From assembly GCA_030600525.1 (NCBI GenBank), contig JAUVLX010000095.1, forward strand, positions 1 to 10,904: 10,904 nt of DNA, given 5' to 3'. This document shows, one piece after another, positions 5,250 to 10,904 of this stretch. A program made the translations under genes and the position numbers. Within the stretch, counting starts at the first letter, position 1, and every line of letters begins with the position of its first letter. The notes under the pieces were generated by a model. The model had not been told where the DNA came from. It saw nothing but the letters and a program-made list of their open reading frames with translations, and searched no databases. This DNA comes from Desulfobulbus sp. (GTDB lineage Bacteria; Desulfobacterota; Desulfobulbia; Desulfobulbales; Desulfobulbaceae).

Positions 5250-5278
5250 TTGACAATTCTGGTATCAGTGCATATCTA
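5250..5278 (+). promoter_or_regulatory. Candidate sigma70-type promoter of the transketolase gene
   Basis: A perfect TTGACA (5250-5255) is followed after 17 bases by TATCTA (5273-5278). Transcription would start near 5285, giving a leader of about 70 bases. The -35 overlaps the right arm of a perfect 8-bp stem, CAAAATCC (5230-5237)/GGATTTTG (5245-5252), which could be a regulator site. Confidence 0.4.
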
Positions 5279-5355
5279 TTGGTCAGGAAATTAACTTCCT
5301 CTATTTAAATTCACTCTATCCCTTTCTCTTTTTACGACCCTGTAGGATATTTATT

Positions 5356-7242
5356 ATGACTTTTCCCATCGACTTATCAGAATATACCCCTCTAAAATTT
5401 ACCCTTATCCAGGAAGGGATGAGTGCTGAGCAGCGAGCAACCCTGGAAAAGAATATCTCCATTGTTCGCGACAGCATTGTGTTTTTTACCGCCCTGGCAA
5501 ATACCAAAGGGCTCGGTGGCCATACTGGTGGAGCTTTTGACATTGTCCCTGAGTTGTTGATTGTTGATGGGTTCATGAAAGGCTCTGACTCATGTTATCC
5601 TGTGTATTTTGATGAAGCCGGGCACCGGGTGGCAATACAATATATTATGGCCGTGTTGAACGGTTATGCCGAGTCCGAAACACTGCTCCATTACCGTGAA
5701 TTTAACCAGGGCTTATACGGCCACCCAGAACGTAATGAGAAAGATGGTGTCTTTTTCAGCTCTGGCCGCCTTGGTCATATGTGGAGTTATGTTAATGGGA
5801 TTGCGGAAGCCAATCCAGACAAGACTGTGTTTATGTTTGGCAGTGACGGTTCGCAACAAGAAGGGGATGATGCTGAGGCAGCCCGTTACGCTGTTGCCCG
5901 TCAGCTGAATGTTAAGCTACTTATTGATGACAACGATGTCACCATTGCTGGTCATCCCACTGAATACATGCAGGGGTATGATGTGGTAAAAACTCTTGGC
6001 GGACATGGCTTGAATGTGGATGACTGCGCAGGGGAAGACATTGATGCCCTGTTTACGCTCGTTCAAAAGGCCATCGCTACTGATGGGCCGGTTGCCGTAG
6101 TTGCCAAGCGATTGATGGCTGTAGGAATTGCCGGTATTGAGGGTCTTCCCAAGGGACATGATGTTATTCCTGTGCCAATGGCCATCGATTACCTAAAAGG
6201 ATGGGCGCAGGATGCAGCAGTTGCCATCCTCAGTCAGGAAGTTGAGAAAAAAGAGAAGACCGTATGTCTCGGCAGTACCACGGAAACCGGGAAGAACCGT
6301 GATGATTTCGGTAAAGTAATCTGCGAGCTCCTTGGGGATGTCGAGGATCCTGCAGCAAGTGTGCTGGTGGTCGATTCTGATTTGGAAGGATCATGTGGAC
6401 TGCACCATATTCGTAAAAATGTTCCCCAGGTTTATGTCCATGGGGGCATCATGGAGCGCAATAATTTTTCTGTTGCAGCAGGATTTGGCTCCACCCCCGG
6501 TAAGCAGGGGATTTTCGGTACCTTTGCAGCATTCCAGGAAATGGTGATCTCGGAAATTACCATGGCCAGGCTCAATCAGGCCAATGTACTTGCCCACTTC
6601 TCCCATTCCGGAGTTGATGATATGGCAGATAATACCTGCCACTTTGGAATCAATAACTTTTTTGCTGACAACGGACTGGCCGAACACGATAATACAAGGC
6701 TCTATTTTCCGGCCGACCCGCTGCAGCTGAAAGCGTTACTTGGTAAGGTCTTTCATGATAGTGGGTTGCGATTTGTCTTTTCCACTCGCTCAGCTACACC
6801 GTTTATTCTGGATGAAGCTGGCAACAAACTGTATGAAAACTACAGCTTTACCCCGGATAAGGATGAGGTTATTCGTGAAGGGGACCAAGGCTATATTGTA
6901 TCCTATGGCGAGATGCTCTATCGTTGTCTTGATGTGGTGGAGCGTTTAAAGCAGGAAGGGATTAATGTCGGCCTGATAAACAAGCCTGTGCTCAACGTGG
7001 TTGATGAGGAAATGGTGGCTAAGATCGGCAACAGCCCATTCGTGATGGTGGTTGAGACCCAGAATAGCAAAACAGGACTTGGCAGTCGTTACGGCTCCTG
7101 GCTGCTTGAGCGTGGCTTCACCCCTCGCTATGGTTATATGGGAACATGGAAAGACGGTGCTGGCGGCCTGTCTGAGCAGATTCCTTATCAAGGAATGTCA
7201 GGCGCTGATATTCGTGAAAAGGTAATGGAACTGATGAAATAA
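5356..7242 (+). CDS. Divergent transketolase (ThDP-dependent)
   Basis: A 628-residue thiamine-diphosphate enzyme of the transketolase family, expected to move two-carbon ketol units between sugar phosphates (non-oxidative pentose phosphate pathway) in the cytoplasm. Domain order is normal. The N-terminal ThDP domain has GGHTGGAFDIVPE (54-66), SSGRLGHMWSYVNGIAEA (135-152), and a ThDP/metal motif GSDG (162-165) ending in DDND (191-194). The middle pyrimidine-binding domain (about 310-480) has the catalytic-Glu segment GGIMERNNFSVAAGFG (363-378, Glu367) and HFSHSGVDDMADNTCHFG (414-431). The C-terminal domain is about 505-628. The first Gly of the usual GDG is Ser163, and several blocks differ from textbook TktA, so this is a divergent branch with unproven substrates. 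AGGA at 5344-5347 is 8 bases before the ATG. It stands alone, ending at a strong bidirectional terminator shared with the convergent PEP carboxykinase gene. Confidence 0.87.
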   Translation: MTFPIDLSEYTPLKFTLIQEGMSAEQRATLEKNISIVRDSIVFFTALANTKGLGGHTGGAFDIVPELLIVDGFMKGSDSCYPVYFDEAGHRVAIQYIMAVLNGYAESETLLHYREFNQGLYGHPERNEKDGVFFSSGRLGHMWSYVNGIAEANPDKTVFMFGSDGSQQEGDDAEAARYAVARQLNVKLLIDDNDVTIAGHPTEYMQGYDVVKTLGGHGLNVDDCAGEDIDALFTLVQKAIATDGPVAVVAKRLMAVGIAGIEGLPKGHDVIPVPMAIDYLKGWAQDAAVAILSQEVEKKEKTVCLGSTTETGKNRDDFGKVICELLGDVEDPAASVLVVDSDLEGSCGLHHIRKNVPQVYVHGGIMERNNFSVAAGFGSTPGKQGIFGTFAAFQEMVISEITMARLNQANVLAHFSHSGVDDMADNTCHFGINNFFADNGLAEHDNTRLYFPADPLQLKALLGKVFHDSGLRFVFSTRSATPFILDEAGNKLYENYSFTPDKDEVIREGDQGYIVSYGEMLYRCLDVVERLKQEGINVGLINKPVLNVVDEEMVAKIGNSPFVMVVETQNSKTGLGSRYGSWLLERGFTPRYGYMGTWKDGAGGLSEQIPYQGMSGADIREKVMELMK

Positions 7243-7274
7243 TTTTCAGTACCCTGGAAAAAGTAATAAAAAAA

Positions 7275-7307
7275 ACGGAGTCTCCTTGAAGGAGGCTCCG
7301 TTTTTTT
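7275..7307. terminator. Bidirectional rho-independent terminator
   Basis: ACGGAGTCTCC (7275-7285) pairs with GGAGGCTCCGT (7291-7301) with one T-G wobble and a 5-base loop, an 11-bp stem. A T-run (7301-7307) follows on plus and an A-run (7268-7275) precedes it, which reads as a T-run on minus. It terminates both the transketolase gene and, from the other side, the PEP carboxykinase gene. Confidence 0.92.
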
Positions 7308-7318
7308 ATGTCTTGTGC

Positions 7319-7343
7319 GTTGTCCGGCTGTTAACCGGACAAC
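7319..7343. other. Perfect 9-bp stem-loop between pckG and the terminator
   Basis: GTTGTCCGG (7319-7327) and CCGGACAAC (7335-7343) are perfect complements around a 7-base loop. It lies 18 bases beyond the pckG stop codon and before the main terminator in pckG direction. Lacking its own T-run, it may protect the message 3' end or aid termination. Confidence 0.65.
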
Positions 7344-7361
7344 ATGAGTGATGACTTTTAC

Positions 7362-9356
7362 TCAGTGCGGCTGGTTTGCAGTCACATATTCAATCATCTG
7401 GTCCGGGGTTACAATCGCTCCCACGGTAGCTTTCAAAGCAATAAGATCCCTCCTCCAGGTCATCAGTACCCGGAAGAAAGCGTCGTTCATTCCCTTTTCT
7501 TTGGAAAACTCGGTGATGGACATATCGACGCGTTCAATCAGGTTAACAACGTAAAGAGAGAACTGTTTGGTGTACAGCTCTTTGTCGTATTCCTTGCCGA
7601 TAATCTCGGTAAAGAGTTTTTTCAGGTCCTGATATTTGGGAATACGGCCAATCGGAGTCCATATTGATTCCACCTTGCCCTGGTGCATCAATGCCATGAT
7701 GCGCATCCATACCTTGGTATCACGTTTTTCGCCGATAAGTCCATCGGACTCACCCGGTGCCAAGCTTCCTCGACCACTTTTATGCAACCAGTAGTTGACC
7801 TGAAATCCGGAAGGCAAATTGTCTTCATTAATGGCTGGATTCTCGCCAAACGCTTTATAGTGATTGATGTAATGGGCGAGTGGGCCAGGAAAAAATGCCT
7901 CGTTGGCAAAAGGAGATCGTTTTTCGCTGCCGTCTGCACCGATCTCGGTAGCGGTGGTGGCGGAGCGGATAATTGCTCCATGCACAACGGTGCTCATCCA
8001 GTCGTGGGCCATGACGATAGTTGGCATGGTAGTGTAATCTCGACCGCCGAACAACAGGCCGCTCAGCTTCACTCCCTCAGGTTTTTCAGTGGCAGTGTCG
8101 TAATTTTCAAGGGAATCGAGGGTGATGGTAAATCGCGCATTTTTATGTGATGCCAGGGTACCTGACTGTGATGACCAGTCCCCTAAATAGTTGATTCCTT
8201 TTGCGGGGAAGGTTTTTCCCATGCCGTTCCAATAAGGTCTGCCATCAGAGATCAGCAGGTTGGAAAAGATAACTTCATTTCCTTCTCCTTCGAGAACCTT
8301 CAGTGTCTCCGGATCATCTTGCTGGTTTACTCCATCTATGATGCCAAACATGCCCTTTTCAGGGTTGACTGCCCGTACCTCACCGGATTCGGAGTCGATG
8401 AAAATTTTGGCAAGGTCATCACCAACCAAATGGGTCCCTGTCATGGCTGTGCCGGTCTTACCGCAGCCGGACGGATAGGCACCACCAAAATAGACAATTT
8501 CGTCTTCCATTTCAAACCCGGCAATGAACATGTGTTCGTCAAGCCGTTCACCGAAATAGTTGCGAATATTATTCATATTAGCAAATCGGTGGTTGATTTT
8601 TTTAGGGGCAATGGAGTTGCCTGCGTATTGATTGTTGGAGCTGTAGGAGCGGAAACGCTCGACATCCATATAAATACGTCTGTTGTTCAAATCGGCTGAT
8701 ACATTGGTCTCTGTGAGTCGGCCGGCACTGTGGTAGTTAACGAACATGTACCCTTTTTCGGCAACATCCTTTGAAAAAGCAGCAGGACCCATCATGCGGT
8801 AGAGCAGGAATTCACTATGGGTAACATAAAAAGAATCAGTTACCTGCAGGGTCGGATCAGACACCGGACTACCTATGGGGCCACGAGAGATAAAGGAGAT
8901 GATCATCTCCTTGCTTTTCATGATATCGGTTATGATATTGCGGGCTTCAACCACTCCTGCCTGGAGTTCTTCCTTTTTTTGGAGTGAACTGATTTCTGTA
9001 TCTGTGTAGGCCAGATATTTGGTGTTAGCCGTATCCCGGCCCTGGTCATTGGGGCCGTCAAAGTGGCAGGTATGATTTGCCTTGGCAAGCTGGAACTCCT
9101 CACCGACCTTCAGTGCCCTTTTACGGACACAGTCTATATCTTCTGCTGAGCCGGTGTTGATAAAAATGGAGGTAGGGCTCATCCGGGTCGCACCATTGTA
9201 AATCGGTACAAGTACCTCGGGGCTACATTCCATCATTTTTTTTTGGTTGGGTTCATCCATTAAGCTGATGAGGTAGGTCTTCATCATTTCCAACCGTGAG
9301 ATATCTACATCCATTGTGTGTCTTCTGTGGCCAGTGTCGACTGTCTTTGTATCCAT
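7362..9356 (-). CDS. pckG: GTP-type phosphoenolpyruvate carboxykinase
   Basis: A 664-residue PEP carboxykinase of the GTP family (usual length about 600-640), interconverting oxaloacetate and PEP with a purine nucleotide and CO2 in the cytoplasm; it is the entry step of gluconeogenesis. Visible motifs are the P-loop-like PSGCGKT (295-301, with the family cysteine Cys298), VGDD (311-314, metal site), VNPEKGMFGIIDGVN (330-344), YWNGMG (375-380), NARFT (406-410) and LLFGGRDYTTMP (434-445). Common GTP-PEPCK sequences read PSACGKTN and FGGRRP, so this is a divergent subfamily; nucleotide preference is inferred from the family. The ATG at 9356 has no Shine-Dalgarno. An internal ATG at 9314 (MDVDISRLEMM) has a weak AGAAGA 6 bases upstream and may be the true start. 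Its upstream region holds a perfect inverted repeat pair. Glycerate kinase lies upstream on the same strand, 210 bases away. Confidence 0.92.
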   Translation of the reverse strand: MDTKTVDTGHRRHTMDVDISRLEMMKTYLISLMDEPNQKKMMECSPEVLVPIYNGATRMSPTSIFINTGSAEDIDCVRKRALKVGEEFQLAKANHTCHFDGPNDQGRDTANTKYLAYTDTEISSLQKKEELQAGVVEARNIITDIMKSKEMIISFISRGPIGSPVSDPTLQVTDSFYVTHSEFLLYRMMGPAAFSKDVAEKGYMFVNYHSAGRLTETNVSADLNNRRIYMDVERFRSYSSNNQYAGNSIAPKKINHRFANMNNIRNYFGERLDEHMFIAGFEMEDEIVYFGGAYPSGCGKTGTAMTGTHLVGDDLAKIFIDSESGEVRAVNPEKGMFGIIDGVNQQDDPETLKVLEGEGNEVIFSNLLISDGRPYWNGMGKTFPAKGINYLGDWSSQSGTLASHKNARFTITLDSLENYDTATEKPEGVKLSGLLFGGRDYTTMPTIVMAHDWMSTVVHGAIIRSATTATEIGADGSEKRSPFANEAFFPGPLAHYINHYKAFGENPAINEDNLPSGFQVNYWLHKSGRGSLAPGESDGLIGEKRDTKVWMRIMALMHQGKVESIWTPIGRIPKYQDLKKLFTEIIGKEYDKELYTKQFSLYVVNLIERVDMSITEFSKEKGMNDAFFRVLMTWRRDLIALKATVGAIVTPDQMIEYVTANQPH

Positions 9357-9371
9357 GATAGTGTGGTGATA

Positions 9372-9440
9372 TGTAGAGTGTTATTTCGAGATGCATAACT
9401 GAAATCTAATGCAACAATTACATGAATATTACACTCTACA
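9372..9440. repeat. Inverted 10-bp repeat pair in the pckG upstream region
   Basis: TGTAGAGTGT (9372-9381) and ACACTCTACA (9431-9440) are exact complements, 59 bases between arm starts, in the 210-bp gap upstream of pckG. The match continues imperfectly (TTAT against ATATT). A TAATAT on the minus strand overlaps the distal arm and could be a -10. The pair may be an operator for one regulator, or a large hairpin in the leader. Confidence 0.5.
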
Positions 9441-9566
9441 AAAAAAAACTATTTTTTTCACCGGTCAATTGAATAAAAGCCTGAATTCTCGGATACAAAT
9501 GCAACTCGGAAGGAAAATCTGTTGCACAATTGCAAGCAATCAGGGCAAATAGAGTCAGGCTGGAAA

Positions 9567-10715
9567 TTATTTTTTTCCTTTGTTGTGACCAGCAAAGAAA
9601 CAGCGGATTGCCTGCTCAGCAGCACGCGAAAGGAGGACTTCACTTGCCTCCATGGCCTGCTGCAGAGACAGTGGCCCCTGGCAGATGGAAAAGACGGCCT
9701 GCAGTCCCTGTTGGTGGAGTTCTCCAAGATTTTCGCCAATTGATCCGGCCAGGGCAATACATGGTACACCTTGTGCTTGAGCTCGCGCTGCAACCCCTGC
9801 GGGGGCTTTGCCGAAGATTGTCTGGAAGTCGATTTGACCCTCACCGGTTATAACCAGATCCGCATTGGTAAGCTTCCTATCCAACTCAACCAGATCGAGG
9901 ATAAGATCCACTCCGGGTAGCAATGTAGCCCCTAGAAAAGCGTGTAGCCCTGCGCCAAGACCACCGGCTGCTCCGCCTCCGATAAGAGAACGTACCTCAA
10001 ATCCCAGGTCTCGCTTAATGCAGGCCGCAAGATTCTCCAGTCCTTCTTCGAGCTGTTCTATCTGTTCAGGACTTGCCCCTTTTTGAGCAGCATAAACTCT
10101 GGCAGCCCCCATGGGGCCTGTTAAGGGATTGGTCACATCGCAGGCAACTTCCAGTCGAATATGTTCCAAACGGGAATCCCGAGCGCTGCAGTCAATATGG
10201 GTAATGGATGACAGCGCCCCGCCTGTCAGTGGAACCGGCTTACCCTCCTGGTCAAGAAATTTGACGCCTAGTGCCGCTGCCGCTCCAATACCTCCATCGT
10301 TGGTGGCACTACCGCCGATGCCGACCAGAATATGGGTAGCACCCGCGTCCAGAGCCGCTCTGATAAGTTCGCCCGTACCCAAGGTGGTTGTTTGGGTAGG
10401 ATCACGCCGTGAAGTTGGGAGCAGAGCCAGGCCGCTTGCCAGCGCCATTTCGATTGCTGCCAGCTTATGGTCAGGGGTATGGCAATAGGGTGCTGTAATT
10501 GGTGTGAAATCAGGGCCGGTTACCTCCACATCCGTGCTAATTCCGTGAAAAACTTCCAAGGCAACATTGACTAGTCCGTCTCCGCCGTCTGCAACCGGGA
10601 CCTGGATAATTTCCGCATCAGCAAAAACGCGCCGGATGCCGCTGGTGATGGCTGCGGCAGCAGCGGTTGCAGAAAGAGAACCTTTAAAGGCATTGGGGGC
10701 AACGACAATTTTCAT
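9567..10715 (-). CDS. Glycerate 2-kinase (GlxK/GarK family)
   Basis: A 382-residue kinase that phosphorylates D-glycerate to 2-phosphoglycerate with ATP in the cytoplasm, linking glycerate, serine or glyoxylate breakdown to lower glycolysis. The family start M-K-I-V-(V/I)-A-P-(N/D)-x-F-K-G-S-L-S-A is exactly at the ATG at 10715. A longer frame to 10832 would add 39 unlike residues and overlap the preceding gene's end, so it is rejected. Other signatures are PVADGGDG (40-47), TLGTGELI (111-118), GIGGSATNDGG (132-142), CDVTNPLTGPMGAA (192-205), IGGGAAGGLGAGL (245-257) and VITGEGQIDFQT..GKAP (288-305). Length matches the family (about 380). No clear Shine-Dalgarno precedes the ATG. No strong terminator follows the stop, so readthrough toward pckG is possible. 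Neighbours suggest a C3/gluconeogenic role. Confidence 0.95.
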   Translation of the reverse strand: MKIVVAPNAFKGSLSATAAAAAITSGIRRVFADAEIIQVPVADGGDGLVNVALEVFHGISTDVEVTGPDFTPITAPYCHTPDHKLAAIEMALASGLALLPTSRRDPTQTTTLGTGELIRAALDAGATHILVGIGGSATNDGGIGAAAALGVKFLDQEGKPVPLTGGALSSITHIDCSARDSRLEHIRLEVACDVTNPLTGPMGAARVYAAQKGASPEQIEQLEEGLENLAACIKRDLGFEVRSLIGGGAAGGLGAGLHAFLGATLLPGVDLILDLVELDRKLTNADLVITGEGQIDFQTIFGKAPAGVAARAQAQGVPCIALAGSIGENLGELHQQGLQAVFSICQGPLSLQQAMEASEVLLSRAAEQAIRCFFAGHNKGKK

Positions 10716-10788
10716 GGAATTTTCGTGGTATGTTGGGTCGTTATAGGTGAAGGGGAAGGCCTTATTATCGGCTGCTCCGCATTTAATT

Positions 10789-10904
10789 TTATCCGTCGAC
10801 AGTGGGGAAGATAATGCCGCCTTCGGGGACACGTTTCCATTTCAAGTCGACCGGGAACGGCTTTACTTGCCATATGCTGCGGCAATACTCTTTAATTGCT
10901 CGAT
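10789..10904 (-). CDS. C-terminal end of an unidentified gene (partial)
   Basis: On the minus strand a frame is open from the window edge (first full codon at 10902) to TAA at 10791-10789, giving 37 residues. It has charged and aromatic stretches such as RAIKEYCRSIWQVKPFPVDL and ends WKRVPEGGIIFPTVDG. The mix of conserved-looking Pro, Gly, Trp and charged residues is typical of a real globular C-terminus, unlike the other two frames, which carry early stops. I do not recognise the family. It ends 73 bases before the glycerate kinase start on the same strand, so the two may be co-transcribed. Confidence 0.6.
   Translation of the reverse strand, partial: RAIKEYCRSIWQVKPFPVDLKWKRVPEGGIIFPTVDG

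Larger units (their letters stand above)
4802..5355. other. 554-bp intergenic region rich in inverted and direct repeats
   Basis: No convincing gene: plus-strand frames at 4836-5021 and 4915-5172 lack family features and ribosome-binding sites. From left to right it contains a short stem (AAAGTGG 4862-4868/CCACTTT 4889-4895), the long hairpin at 4952-5037, the repeat block at 5098-5135, small stems GGGTT/AACCC and ACAAC/GTTGT near 5188-5215, the CAAAATCC/GGATTTTG stem (5230-5252), and the transketolase promoter candidate. It may be decayed mobile DNA plus two outward-facing promoter regions. Confidence 0.55.

Noticed and set aside
9485..9493. ATTCTCGGA, matching the inner end of element C's right repeat
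   Set aside because: Only 9 bases, no partner repeat and no flanking TA duplication; treated as chance.
10716..10832. 39-residue N-terminal extension of glycerate kinase
   Set aside because: The family start motif begins exactly at the ATG at 10715, and the extension overlaps the C-terminal coding end of the preceding gene.
1..10904. CRISPR array, tRNA or rRNA genes, or a defence or biosynthetic cluster
   Set aside because: No regularly spaced repeats, no cloverleaf or rRNA-like sequence, and no co-directional set of unknown genes was seen on either strand.

Overview
The window looks like chromosomal DNA of a free-living anaerobic Gram-negative bacterium. G+C is moderate, genes are on both strands, and there are many intergenic inverted-repeat elements. 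The style of the proteins (stand-alone Lrp/AsnC ligand domain, GSCFA protein, divergent GTP-type PEP carboxykinase and divergent transketolase) suggests a Desulfobacterota/Desulfobulbales-type organism. That placement is an impression from protein style, not a database result.

Left part (1-3443): the 3' end of a small membrane-protein gene is followed by a plus-strand run of a GSCFA protein, a stand-alone RAM-domain protein and a PaaI-type hotdog thioesterase, then a SpoIIAA-like protein. Three short transposase-less elements with terminal inverted repeats (called A, B and C here) sit in this 1.5 kb. A (179 bp) separates the RAM gene from the thioesterase gene. B (158 bp) is inserted exactly at the thioesterase stop codon. 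C (157 bp) lies just upstream of the SpoIIAA-like gene. An unlisted minus-strand reading frame at 2326-2490 encodes a tiny CxxC...CxxC zinc-ribbon protein.

Middle part (3444-5355): purU (formyltetrahydrofolate deformylase) converges on a small minus-strand DUF7352-like gene. A 550-bp non-coding stretch follows, holding a long imperfect hairpin, a 17-bp tandem repeat whose unit also occurs inside element C, and a candidate promoter.

Right part (5356-10904): central carbon metabolism. A divergent transketolase (+) converges on a GTP-type PEP carboxykinase (-) across a strong bidirectional terminator. Upstream of the carboxykinase, on the same strand, is a glycerate 2-kinase, and before that the C-terminal end of an unidentified gene running off the window. 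Glycerate kinase (to 2-phosphoglycerate) and PEP carboxykinase (PEP/oxaloacetate) act on neighbouring steps around PEP, and transketolase supplies sugar-phosphate interconversion, so the right half reads as a C3/gluconeogenic neighbourhood.

No complete unknown multi-gene system is evident. The least ordinary content is the cluster of small elements, especially the stop-codon insertion, the dispersed 20-base repeat, and the hidden zinc-ribbon gene.
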